Assembly: GCA_020201295.1 (NCBI GenBank)
Contig: JAIVHA010000028.1
Coordinates: 4,912 to 15,129, forward strand
Length of the DNA: 10,218 nucleotides
Origin: Lysobacteraceae bacterium
Lineage (GTDB): Bacteria; Pseudomonadota; Gammaproteobacteria; DSM-19610
Direction of reading: 5' to 3'
The position numbers were made by a program, and so were the translations under genes. Under the pieces are notes generated by a model. The model was not told where the DNA came from, searched no databases, and saw nothing but the letters and a program-made list of their open reading frames with translations. This document shows positions 1 through 5,479 of this stretch, one piece after another (within the stretch, counting starts at the first letter, position 1; each line of letters begins with the position of its first letter).

Positions 1-63
1 CGCCAGAGTCGTTTCCTGCAACAGCGCGGCTTCAGTCCCGAGCACATCCGCCAGGCCCTGTAG
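1..63 (+). CDS. recX: Regulatory protein RecX, C-terminal end (partial)
   Basis: Frame 1 reads RQSRFLQQRGFSPEHIRQAL and then a TAG stop at 61-63. Only the last 20 residues are inside the window. The pattern RxxRFLQxRGFSxxxIRxxL is the closing helix pair of RecX, the small all-helical protein that binds RecA filaments and restrains RecA. Its position directly upstream of alaS matches the recA-recX-alaS order of many gammaproteobacteria, which supports a call made from so few residues. The gene body and start lie to the left of the window. Confidence 0.82.
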   Translation, partial: RQSRFLQQRGFSPEHIRQAL

Positions 64-94
64 GCGGACAAACCCACTCCACTTGCGAGCTGGA

Positions 95-108
95 CCCTGA
101 TATCAGGG
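95..108. promoter_or_regulatory. 14-bp perfect palindrome between recX and alaS (possible operator)
   Basis: CCCTGATATCAGGG is a perfect 14-bp palindrome without a loop, so it looks more like a protein-binding site than a transcript hairpin. It lies 86 bp upstream of the alaS start in a 130-bp gap. No T-run follows it, so it is unlikely to be the recX terminator. E. coli AlaRS is known to repress its own gene by binding a palindrome near the start of transcription. A similar role here is inference only. I found no convincing -35/-10 pair: TTTACA at 121-126 has no good partner. Confidence 0.3.
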
Positions 109-193
109 GGAATCATCGGGTTTACACCTATTTATCCGCGTGCTCTCAATGGTAGGATTACCCTTTGGCTGAACGAACCCGAACCTGACCATC

Positions 194-2803
194 ATGTCCA
201 CCAGCAAACAATTGCGGCAACAATTCCTGGATTTCTTCCGCGAACGCGGCCACGAGGTGGTGCCCTCCAGCCCACTGGTGCCCGCGGACGATCCCACCCT
301 GTTGTTCACCAACGCCGGCATGGTGCAATTCAAGGACGTGTTCCTGGGCAAGGACCAGCGTGCCTATACCCGCGCCGTCTCCAGCCAGCGCTGCGTGCGT
401 GCCGGCGGCAAGCATAACGATCTGGAGAACGTCGGCTACACCGCCCGCCACCACACCTTCTTCGAAATGCTGGGTAATTTCAGCTTCGGCGACTATTTCA
501 AGCGCGAGGCCATCCAGTACGCCTGGGAATTCCTCACCGACACCTTGCAGCTGCCGCCGGAAAAGCTCTGGGTGACGGTGTTCGAGGAGGACGAGGAAGC
601 GGCCGACATCTGGCTCAAGGAGATCGGGGTGGGCCCGGCGCGTTTCAGCCGCATCGGCGCCAAGGACAATTTCTGGTCCATGGGTGACACCGGTCCCTGT
701 GGTCCCTGCACCGAGATCTTTTACGATCACGGCCCGGACGTGCCCGGCGGTCCGCCGGGCACGCCCGAGGAAGACGGGGACCGCTACATCGAGATCTGGA
801 ACCTGGTGTTCATGCAATACGACCGTGACCGGGAGGGAAATCTCAACCCCTTGCCACGGCCCTCGGTGGATACCGGCATGGGCCTGGAACGCCTGGCGGC
901 TGTCATGCAGGGCGTACACAGCAATTATGAAATCGACCTGTTCCAGCATCTCATCCGGGCCGCTGCCGCCCTGGCCGGCAGCGATGACCTGGAAGACAAA
1001 TCCCTGCGCGTCATTGCCGACCACATCCGCGCCTGCGCCTTCCTGGTGGTGGACGGGGTCATGCCCTCCAACGAAGGTCGCGGTTATGTGTTGCGACGCA
1101 TCACCCGGCGCGCCATCCGCCACGGTCACCAGCTGGGCATCCAGGGCGGTTTCTTCCACAAGCTGGTGGAACCCCTGGTGGAGCAAATGGGTGAGGCCTA
1201 CCCGGAACTGCTCAAGGCCCGCGAGCAGGTGGAGCGGGTACTGCGCCAGGAAGAGGAGCGTTTCGCCGAGACCCTCGACAAGGGCATGCGCATCCTCGAG
1301 GAAAGCATTGCCGACCTGAATGGCAATCTGATCCCCGGTGAGACGGTATTCAAACTCTACGATACCTACGGCTTTCCCCTCGACCTCACCGCGGACATCG
1401 CCCGGGAACGCAATCTCACCATCGACCTGCAGGGCTTCGAGGCCAGTATGGCGGCGCAACGCGACCGTGCCCGGGCCGCCAGCCAGTTTGCCGCCGATTA
1501 TGGCGCCGGGGTGGAACTGCAGGAGTGCACCGAATTCACCGGTTATGGCCAACTCACCGACACCAGCCGGGTGATCGGCCTCTACAAGGGCAGTCAGCCG
1601 GTGACCCAGCTCGAGGCCGGTGAGCAGGGTATGGTGATCCTGGACCATACCGCTTTCTATGCGGAATCCGGTGGCCAGGTGGGAGACCAGGGCGTGCTGG
1701 TCAACGGCAACGCCCGTTTCGAGGTGCGCGACACCCAGAAGCAGGGCAAGGCCTTCTCCCATCTCGGCATGCTGGGGGCGGGCAGCCTGCGGGTCGGCGA
1801 CACGGTACGTGGCGAAGTGGACGCTGCACGCCGTCGTGCCACCATGCTCAATCATTCTGCCACCCACCTGCTGCATGCCGCCTTGCGCCAGGTGCTGGGT
1901 GAGCATGTGCAGCAGAAGGGGTCGCTGGTGAACCCCGAGCGCCTGCGCTTCGACTTTGCCCACTTCGAGCCGGTGAGCAGCGAGCAGATCGAAACCCTGG
2001 AACGTATCGTCAACGACCAGATCCGCACCAATACGGCCGTGGAAACCCGCCTCATGCCCATTGCCCAGGCCATGGAGTCGGGTGCCGTGGCCCTGTTCGG
2101 CGAGAAGTACGGTGACGAGGTGCGGGTGCTGTCCATCGGTGGCTTCTCCGTGGAACTCTGTGGCGGAACCCATGTGGAGCGGGCCGGCGATATCGGCCTG
2201 TTCAAGATCGTCAACGAGACCGGTATCGCTTCCGGCGTGCGCCGCATCGAGGCGGTGACCGGCGATGGGGCTCTGGCCTACATCGGCGAGACGGAGAAGA
2301 ACCTGCAGCGCATCGCCCAGCTGGTGAAGGGCGGGCGCGAGGACGCCGAGTCCCGGGTCGTGCAGTTGATGGACAAGACCCGCAAGCTGGAAAAGGAACT
2401 GGAACAGCTCAAGTCCAAGCTGGCCAGCAGCCAGGGTTCCGACCTGGCCGCCCAGGCGGTGGAGGTGGCCGGCATCCAGGTGCTGGCCGCCCGCCTGGAC
2501 GGGGTCGATGCCAAGGCCCTGCGCGAGACCGTGGACCAACTCAAGCAGAAACTGGGTTCCGCCGTCGTGCTGCTGGCCGTGGTGGAGGAGGGCAAGGTGT
2601 CCCTGGCCGCCGGGGTCACCAAGGACCAGATCGGGCGCATCAAGGCCGGCGAGCTGGTCAATGCCGTGGCCCAACAGGTGGGCGGCAAGGGCGGCGGGCG
2701 GCCCGACATGGCCATGGCCGGCGGCAGCCAGCCGGAGCATCTCGACGCCGCGCTGGCCTCGGTGGTTGACTGGGTGCGCGAGCGCACTGCGGCCACGGTG
2801 TAA
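194..2803 (+). CDS. alaS: Alanyl-tRNA synthetase
   Basis: This 869-residue cytoplasmic class II synthetase attaches alanine to tRNA-Ala; E. coli AlaRS has 876 residues. The N-terminus matches the family closely (FLDFFxxxGHxVVPSSxLVPxxDPTLLFTNAGMxQFKDVFLG). The class II motif 3 GMGLER is at residues 228-233. The editing domain that removes mischarged Ser/Gly carries its four metal ligands: H554 and H558 in HSATH, and C656 and H660 in CGGTH. A charged coiled-coil stretch follows at about 700-745, then the glycine-rich C-Ala end with GGKGGGRPDMAMAGG. The ATG at 194 gives the expected N-terminus. No strong Shine-Dalgarno is visible. It follows recX by 130 bp. The next 380 bp hold a composite repeat and then the lysC promoter, so lysC is probably transcribed separately. 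No truncation or missing key residue is seen. Confidence 0.98.
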   Translation: MSTSKQLRQQFLDFFRERGHEVVPSSPLVPADDPTLLFTNAGMVQFKDVFLGKDQRAYTRAVSSQRCVRAGGKHNDLENVGYTARHHTFFEMLGNFSFGDYFKREAIQYAWEFLTDTLQLPPEKLWVTVFEEDEEAADIWLKEIGVGPARFSRIGAKDNFWSMGDTGPCGPCTEIFYDHGPDVPGGPPGTPEEDGDRYIEIWNLVFMQYDRDREGNLNPLPRPSVDTGMGLERLAAVMQGVHSNYEIDLFQHLIRAAAALAGSDDLEDKSLRVIADHIRACAFLVVDGVMPSNEGRGYVLRRITRRAIRHGHQLGIQGGFFHKLVEPLVEQMGEAYPELLKAREQVERVLRQEEERFAETLDKGMRILEESIADLNGNLIPGETVFKLYDTYGFPLDLTADIARERNLTIDLQGFEASMAAQRDRARAASQFAADYGAGVELQECTEFTGYGQLTDTSRVIGLYKGSQPVTQLEAGEQGMVILDHTAFYAESGGQVGDQGVLVNGNARFEVRDTQKQGKAFSHLGMLGAGSLRVGDTVRGEVDAARRRATMLNHSATHLLHAALRQVLGEHVQQKGSLVNPERLRFDFAHFEPVSSEQIETLERIVNDQIRTNTAVETRLMPIAQAMESGAVALFGEKYGDEVRVLSIGGFSVELCGGTHVERAGDIGLFKIVNETGIASGVRRIEAVTGDGALAYIGETEKNLQRIAQLVKGGREDAESRVVQLMDKTRKLEKELEQLKSKLASSQGSDLAAQAVEVAGIQVLAARLDGVDAKALRETVDQLKQKLGSAVVLLAVVEEGKVSLAAGVTKDQIGRIKAGELVNAVAQQVGGKGGGRPDMAMAGGSQPEHLDAALASVVDWVRERTAATV

Positions 2804-2816
2804 CCCGAAAACCATT

Positions 2817-3058
2817 ATTGGCCACGGAAGCACACGGAAATACACGGAAATACACGGAAAAGATCTATATCAAAGGACTTCTGAACAAATCGCCGTAGCG
2901 TCATTGCGAGCGAAGCCAAGCAGTCTCCTTCTTCGGCAGGAAGACGAATTTTTCAGGTCTTCTTGGTTGACCTGGCCTGCCGGACAGGCCAGTTGCAGGC
3001 GGATTTTCTTCGGTGCGGTTTTTATTTCCGTGTATTTCCGTGTGCTTCCGTGGCCAAT
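2817..3058. repeat. Composite inverted-repeat element, 242 bp, with 36-bp perfect terminal arms
   Basis: The arms 2817-2852 and 3023-3058 are perfect reverse complements over 36 bp and enclose 170 bp. Each arm is built of 10-bp units: CCACGGAAGC, then ACACGGAAAT repeated. The left arm continues into a fourth unit at about 2851-2861, which the right arm lacks. Inside, 2900-2928 starts GTCATTGCGAGCGAAGCC, a signature I recognise from a widespread interspersed bacterial repeat. Two inner hairpins follow: 2938-2945 with 2957-2964 (one wobble pair), and 2972-2979 with 2985-2992 (CTGGCCTG/CAGGCCAG, loop CCGGA). No open reading frame of its own is credible and I see no target-site duplication. It begins 13 bp after the alaS stop and fills most of the gap to lysC. 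It may be a non-autonomous (MITE-like) element or a fold-back terminator; the mobility is inference. Confidence 0.8.
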
Positions 3059-3071
3059 GAGGTTTTCCAGG

Positions 3072-3100
3072 TTTAAACCCGCGCGGTTTTGTAGTTTAAT
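3072..3100 (+). promoter_or_regulatory. Candidate sigma-70 promoter of lysC
   Basis: TTTAAA at 3072-3077 (4/6 to the -35 consensus) and TTTAAT at 3095-3100 (5/6 to the -10 consensus) are separated by 17 bp. The expected start near 3107 gives a leader of about 77 nt. That leader holds a 6-bp hairpin GCGCGG-TTAT-CCGCGC at 3115-3130 with no T-run. It is far too short for a lysine riboswitch. Based on motif match only. Confidence 0.45.
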
Positions 3101-3183
3101 CTGCGCCTTTGTTCGCGCGGTTATCCGCGCAGGGTTTCCCAGGCAGTTCTCACTCCCGGCCAGGCCCGGGCGAATGGATCATC

Positions 3184-4404
3184 ATGGCGCTGATTGTTCA
3201 GAAATATGGTGGCACCTCGGTTGGTACGGTGGAGCGCATCGAGGCGGTGGCGGAAAAGGTCATCAACTACCGCAATGGCGGCAACGAGGTGGTGGTCGTG
3301 GTGTCTGCCATGAGCGGCGAGACCAACCGCCTGCTCGACCTGGCCAAGGCCATCAGTTCGCGCCCCGCGCCCCGGGAGCTGGATGTGTTGCTGGCCACCG
3401 GCGAGCAGGCCACCATTGCCCTGTTGAGCATGGCTTTGGAGAAGCGCGGCTGTGCGGCCCGCTCTTACACCGGCGGCCAGGTGCATATCCGCACCGACAG
3501 CACCCATAACAAGGCCCGCATCCAGGACATCGATGGCACGGCCATCCGCCGCGATCTGCTCGCCGGACGGGTGGTGGTGGTGGCGGGTTTCCAGGGTGTG
3601 GACGAGCAGGGCAACATCACCACCCTGGGGCGCGGCGGGTCCGATACCACTGCCGTGGCCCTGGCCGCTGCCCTCAAGGCCGATGAATGTCAGATATTTA
3701 CTGACGTGGACGGGGTCTATACCACCGATCCGCGGGTGGTGCCCGAGGCCCGCCGACTGGAGCGCATCACCTTCGAGGAAATGCTGGAGATGGCCAGCCT
3801 GGGCTCCAAGGTGCTGCAGATCCGTTCGGTGGAATTCGCCGGCAAATACAATGTACCCCTGCGCGTCCTGTCCAGCTTCGAGGAAGGGCCGGGCACGCTG
3901 ATCACCTATGAGGAAGAGGGAATGGAACAGGCCTTGATCTCCGGCATCGCCTTCAACCGTGACGAGGCGAAGCTCACCGTGCTGGGTGTGCCCGACCAGC
4001 CCGGTATCGCCCACAAGCTGCTGGGCCCCATAGCCGATGCCAATATCGAAGTGGACATGATCGTGCAGAACGTGAGCCCCGACCAGACGGCCACGGACTT
4101 CACCTTCACGGTCCATCGCAATGACTACGATCGAGCACTGGAAATTCTCGGCCAGGTGGCCCGGGAACTGGGCGCCCGCGAAGTGAGTGGGGATAACAAG
4201 ATCGTCAAGATCTCCATCGTCGGTGTCGGCATGCGCTCCCATGCGGGCATTGCCGCGACCATGTTTGAGACGCTGGCTCGGGAAGGGATCAATATCCGCA
4301 TGATTTCCACCTCGGAGATCAAGATTTCCGTGGTGGTGGACGAAAAGTATCTGGAATTGGGCGTGCGTGCCCTGCATGAGGCCTTTGACCTGGCGCGGGC
4401 CTGA
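3184..4404 (+). CDS. lysC: Aspartate kinase (single-domain LysC type)
   Basis: This 406-residue cytoplasmic enzyme phosphorylates L-aspartate, the first step to lysine, diaminopimelate, threonine and methionine. The kinase signature KYGGTSVG is at residues 7-14, TLGRGGSDT at 147-155 and FTDVDGVYTTDPR at 172-184. These are the expected substrate and ATP sites of the amino-acid kinase fold. Two ACT-type regulatory segments follow: about 264-335 (VLGVPDQPGIAHKLL) and 340-406 (VGVGMRSHAGIAATMFE). They indicate feedback control by lysine and/or threonine. Length and layout match the roughly 410-residue Pseudomonas-type enzyme. It is not fused to homoserine dehydrogenase as in ThrA/MetL. I chose the ATG at 3184 because MALIVQKYGGTSVG is the usual N-terminus; an in-frame TTG at 3109 would add unconserved residues. 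The order alaS-lysC-csrA is typical of pseudomonads. Confidence 0.97.
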   Translation: MALIVQKYGGTSVGTVERIEAVAEKVINYRNGGNEVVVVVSAMSGETNRLLDLAKAISSRPAPRELDVLLATGEQATIALLSMALEKRGCAARSYTGGQVHIRTDSTHNKARIQDIDGTAIRRDLLAGRVVVVAGFQGVDEQGNITTLGRGGSDTTAVALAAALKADECQIFTDVDGVYTTDPRVVPEARRLERITFEEMLEMASLGSKVLQIRSVEFAGKYNVPLRVLSSFEEGPGTLITYEEEGMEQALISGIAFNRDEAKLTVLGVPDQPGIAHKLLGPIADANIEVDMIVQNVSPDQTATDFTFTVHRNDYDRALEILGQVARELGAREVSGDNKIVKISIVGVGMRSHAGIAATMFETLAREGINIRMISTSEIKISVVVDEKYLELGVRALHEAFDLARA

Positions 4405-4457
4405 AAACCCCCGAATTCCGGGAAATGGCAAGTAAAATAAAAAGTAAAAATGTAAGC

Positions 4458-4463
4458 TATAGT
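4458..4463 (+). promoter_or_regulatory. Candidate -10 element of csrA
   Basis: TATAGT (5/6 to TATAAT) lies downstream of an A/T-rich stretch at 4431-4455 that could act as an UP element. No good -35 box is present at the right distance, which is compatible with an activated or sigma-S-type promoter but does not prove one. A start near 4470 would give a leader of about 100 nt holding all four GGA motifs described for csrA. Confidence 0.35.
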
Positions 4464-4479
4464 TTCTGTCAGTGTGGCC

Positions 4480-4569
4480 GACACAAGGGATGTCTGGTGC
4501 GCACCTGATTCGTACCGATCGCGTTGTACGCGGGATTTGGTTTGCGAAAGTATGTAAGGAGACGTGGGA
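4480..4569 (+). promoter_or_regulatory. csrA leader with four GGA motifs, likely CsrA autoregulatory sites
   Basis: GGA triplets occur at 4488-4490, 4533-4535, 4558-4560 (inside the Shine-Dalgarno AAGGAG) and 4567-4569 (just before the ATG). The first sits in AGGGATGT at 4486-4493, which fits the ARGGAUGU core of the CsrA consensus. It also falls in the 7-nt loop of a stem GACA 4480-4483 / TGTC 4491-4494, which can extend by CC/GG (4478-4479 with 4496-4497) across a bulged T4495. GGA in a hairpin loop plus GGA over the ribosome binding site is the known layout for translational repression by CsrA. E. coli CsrA represses its own mRNA in this way. Binding here is inferred. Confidence 0.6.
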
Positions 4570-4770
4570 ATGTTGATACTGACACGCAGGGTGGGTGAAA
4601 CCCTCATGATCGGTGATGAAGTCACGGTGACAGTTCTGGGTGTCAAGGGCAACCAGGTCCGCATTGGCGTGAATGCCCCCAAGGATGTTTCGGTACACCG
4701 GGAAGAGATCTACGAACGTATCAAGCGGGAGCAGGACGAGGACGCTTCTCCGGAAGTTGCCGGAAACTGA
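4570..4770 (+). CDS. csrA: Carbon storage regulator CsrA (RsmA)
   Basis: This 66-residue homodimeric RNA-binding protein recognises GGA motifs in mRNA leaders and alters translation or stability, setting central carbon flow, motility and biofilm state. The N-terminus MLILTRRVGETLMIGD and the block IGVNAPKDVSVHREEIYERI are the family hallmarks. Residues known to be needed for RNA contact in E. coli CsrA are kept (L4, R6, R7, R44). The tail after residue 53 is acidic and variable, as usual. The ATG at 4570 has a strong Shine-Dalgarno (TAAGGAGA, 4555-4562) at good spacing; an in-frame GTG at 4564 is not needed. It is followed by a long hairpin and tRNA-Ser, as in E. coli (csrA-serV). Autoregulation is likely from GGA motifs in the leader. 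Confidence 0.97.
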   Translation: MLILTRRVGETLMIGDEVTVTVLGVKGNQVRIGVNAPKDVSVHREEIYERIKREQDEDASPEVAGN

Positions 4771-4797
4771 CCAGACCAATACATTCAGCCTTTACGA

Positions 4798-4860
4798 ATG
4801 CACCGGGCACCGGTATCCTACGCACCTCTCGGGGTCGTAGTGAACCGGTGCCCGATGCGT
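4798..4860 (+). terminator. Long stem-loop between csrA and tRNA-Ser (terminator or processing structure)
   Basis: A single-register hairpin. The core is CGGGCACCGGT (4804-4814) paired with 4844-4854, perfect over 11 bp. An outer extension 4798-4802/4856-4860 includes one T-G wobble. The inner stem CTACG (4818-4822)/CGTAG (4836-4840) and a short CC/GG cap (4825-4826/4832-4833) lie in the same register. No T-run follows, so it is not a textbook intrinsic terminator. It may stabilise or end the csrA transcript, or mark a cleavage site if csrA and tRNA-Ser are co-transcribed. I see no clear promoter for tRNA-Ser between here and 4892. Confidence 0.6.
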
Positions 4861-4892
4861 CTGGTGGGTGCGTACTCTACCCCCGCAGTTTT

Positions 4893-4982
4893 GGAGAGAT
4901 GGCCGAGAGGCTGAAGGCGCACCCCTGCTAAGGGTGTATAGGGGAAACTCTATCGAGGGTTCGAATCCCTCTCTCTCCGCCA
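4893..4982 (+). tRNA. tRNA-Ser (anticodon GCU)
   Basis: Class II tRNA of 90 nt with an encoded CCA at 4980-4982. The acceptor strands GGAGAGA (4893-4899) and TCTCTCC (4972-4978) pair fully, with discriminator G4979. The anticodon arm CACCC-CTGCTAA-GGGTG places GCT at 4927-4929, which reads AGC and AGU codons. A long variable arm follows (about 4935-4952), as expected for serine tRNAs. The T-arm GAGGG-TTCGAAT-CCCTC ends at 4971. The position after csrA matches E. coli serV. The 3' half is also complementary to DNA just past its terminator (see the fold-back repeat). Confidence 0.97.
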
Positions 4983-5034
4983 TACATAAAAAGAGCCCCG
5001 CAAGGGGCTTTTTTTATGTATGGCGGAGAGAGAG
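4969..5034. repeat. 31-bp fold-back pairing the tRNA-Ser 3' end with downstream DNA
   Basis: 4969-4999 pairs with 5004-5034 over 31 bp with a single G-T wobble (G4993) and a 4-nt loop. The left arm covers the last 11 bases of the mature tRNA-Ser before CCA, the CCA itself, the spacer and the terminator stem. The right arm therefore carries an inverted copy of the tRNA 3' end (ATGTATGGCGGAGAGAGAG). Complementarity stops at 5035. Confidence 0.9.
4994..5015 (+). terminator. Intrinsic terminator of tRNA-Ser
   Basis: Stem AGCCCC (4994-4999), GNRA-type loop GCAA (5000-5003), GGGGCT (5004-5009), then seven T (5009-5015). It lies 12 bp after the tRNA 3' end. It is the tip of a much longer 31-bp fold-back that reaches into the tRNA gene. 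Confidence 0.9.
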
Positions 5035-5074
5035 CGCGGTGAGAACCCTTCGGTTCGACGGAGCGGCCGCAGGC
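5004..5074 (+). repeat. Direct repeat, copy 1 (terminator arm, inverted tRNA-Ser tail, hairpins)
   Basis: This 71-bp unit begins in the right arm of the tRNA-Ser terminator. It includes the inverted tRNA tail, a GAACC-CTTC-GGTTC hairpin (5043-5056) and the start of a GCGGCC-GCA-GGCCGC hairpin (5063-5077). It recurs at 5177-5246 with three differences: one T fewer, T to C in GTATGG, and G to C in GCGCGG. Confidence 0.9.
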
Positions 5075-5116
5075 CGCGGAGAACGTCGCCGCTTGCGGCG
5101 ACGGCCCCGAAGGGGT
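5063..5116. repeat. Cluster of three GC-rich mini-hairpins after tRNA-Ser
   Basis: Three hairpins follow one another. GCGGCC-GCA-GGCCGC is at 5063-5077. CGTCGCCGC-TT-GCGGCGACG is at 5084-5103 (9 bp, perfect). GCCCC-GAA-GGGGT is at 5104-5116, with one terminal wobble. Two of the three have a GNA triloop closed by a C-G pair, the same design as the array after tRNA-Arg. No coding potential is credible here. Confidence 0.8.
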
Positions 5117-5161
5117 GAGGCCCGCCAGAGCCGAATAATCCCGTTCTATCCGCAACCCCCC

Positions 5162-5187
5162 AGCCCGCTGTTGTAAGGGGCTTTTTT
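5162..5187 (+). terminator. Second terminator-like hairpin, at the head of repeat copy 2
   Basis: AGCCC (5162-5166) can pair with GGGCT (5178-5182) across an 11-nt loop, followed by six T (5182-5187). The right arm and T-run are the start of direct-repeat copy 2; the left arm is different sequence from that of the first terminator. It may be a decayed or rebuilt terminator. Confidence 0.5.
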
Positions 5188-5246
5188 ATGCATGGCGGAG
5201 AGAGAGCCCGGTGAGAACCCTTCGGTTCGACGGAGCGGCCGCAGGC
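5177..5246 (+). repeat. Direct repeat, copy 2
   Basis: 70 bp nearly identical to 5004-5074. It ends inside the 3' arm of the GCA hairpin, leaving only GCC-GCA-GGC, so the copy boundary falls within a hairpin. It again contains an inverted tRNA-Ser tail (ATGCATGGCGGAGAGAGAG, one change). The sequence between the copies (5075-5176) is non-coding, with an AATAAT at 5134-5139 that could be a remnant promoter box. Confidence 0.9.
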
Positions 5247-5257
5247 ACTATCCACCC

Positions 5258-5286
5258 TTGCACTTTCCCCCTGGATTCCGGATAAT
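5258..5286 (+). promoter_or_regulatory. Promoter of tRNA-Arg
   Basis: TTGCAC (5258-5263) and GATAAT (5281-5286, 5/6) are 17 bp apart. The GC-rich discriminator GCCCCGC (5287-5293) is typical of stringently controlled stable-RNA promoters. A start near 5293 would leave a leader of about 7 nt before the mature tRNA at 5300. Confidence 0.65.
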
Positions 5287-5299
5287 GCCCCGCTCTTAC

Positions 5300-5376
5300 G
5301 CGCCCGTAGCTCAGCTGGATAGAGTACTCGGCTACGAACCGAGCGGTCGGGAGTTCGAATCTCTCCGGGCGCGCCA
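5300..5376 (+). tRNA. tRNA-Arg (anticodon ACG)
   Basis: Class I tRNA of 77 nt with encoded CCA at 5374-5376. The acceptor GCGCCCG (5300-5306) pairs with CGGGCGC (5366-5372), with discriminator G5373. The D-arm contains AGCTCAGCTGGATAGAG. The anticodon arm CTCGG-CTACGAA-CCGAG places ACG at 5334-5336; A34 is normally edited to inosine by TadA so that CGU, CGC and CGA are read. The T-arm contains GTTCGAAT. The order csrA - tRNA-Ser(GCU) - tRNA-Arg(ACG) matches E. coli serV-argV. Confidence 0.97.
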
Positions 5377-5423
5377 TACAAGCGAAGCCGCCACCCCTGC
5401 AGGGTGGCTTTTTCGTTTCAGCG
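5359..5423 (+). repeat. Direct repeat copy A: tRNA-Arg 3' end plus terminator
   Basis: The unit covers the last 18 bases of tRNA-Arg including CCA, the spacer, the terminator and the following TTTCAGCG. It recurs at 5543-5608. The two differ mainly in the terminator loop (CTGCA versus CTTACA) and a few point changes. The 5' edge inside the T-arm resembles the tRNA-3'-end repeats left by integrases. Confidence 0.9.
5390..5413 (+). terminator. Intrinsic terminator of tRNA-Arg
   Basis: GCCACCC (5390-5396), loop CTGCA, GGGTGGC (5402-5408), then five T (5409-5413), 13 bp after the CCA end. Confidence 0.92.
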
Positions 5424-5432
5424 AAGTGCCTT

Positions 5433-5454
5433 CGGAGAGGTTCGAACTCCCGAC
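5433..5454 (-). repeat. Inverted copy of the tRNA-Arg variable/T-arm segment
   Basis: 5433-5454 is the reverse complement of tRNA-Arg positions 5346-5367 with one mismatch in 22. The two segments flank the terminator, so the transcript could fold back on the tRNA T-arm. The inverted copy is preceded by TTCAGCGAAGTGCCTT and followed by a hairpin array. It parallels the inverted tRNA-Ser tail after the Ser terminator. Confidence 0.88.
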
Positions 5455-5479
5455 GTTTCAATCAGGTCGAGTTTGACCA

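Noticed and set aside
158..2845. 895-codon open frame on the minus strand, antisense to alaS
   Set aside because: Typical antisense shadow of a GC-rich gene. Its composition is driven by alaS codons (His/Leu/Gly-rich), with no recognisable domain. alaS has complete motifs on the other strand.
2821..2861. CRISPR-like short tandem repeats (CACGGAAAnA)
   Set aside because: The units are 10 bp and directly abutting with no spacers, and they recur as an inverted arm at 3023-3058. This is a fold-back repeat, not a CRISPR array.
3101..3183. Lysine riboswitch in front of lysC
   Set aside because: The leader from the likely start is only about 77 nt, whereas an L-box needs more than 150 nt with several helices. 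Only a 6-bp hairpin is seen.
3109..3183. Upstream TTG start for lysC adding 25 residues
   Set aside because: The extra residues are not like aspartate kinases and cover the promoter leader; the ATG at 3184 gives the conserved N-terminus.
4405..4425. Terminator after lysC around CCCCCGAATTCCGGG
   Set aside because: Only about 3 bp pair cleanly and no T-run follows. I see no convincing intrinsic terminator for lysC.
4425..4445. Sigma-54 promoter ahead of csrA (TGGCA at 4426-4430)
   Set aside because: The required GC element at -12 is missing; the sequence that follows is A-rich.
3121..4779. 552-codon open frame on the minus strand across lysC and csrA
   Set aside because: Antisense to two well-conserved genes and to their spacer; no domain and no ribosome binding site.
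4868..5476. Several short open frames in the tRNA region, some reading ERGIRTLD or PERFELPTARF
   Set aside because: These are translations of tRNA genes, their inverted copies and terminators. Such peptides are well-known false gene calls around tRNA-Ser and tRNA-Arg.
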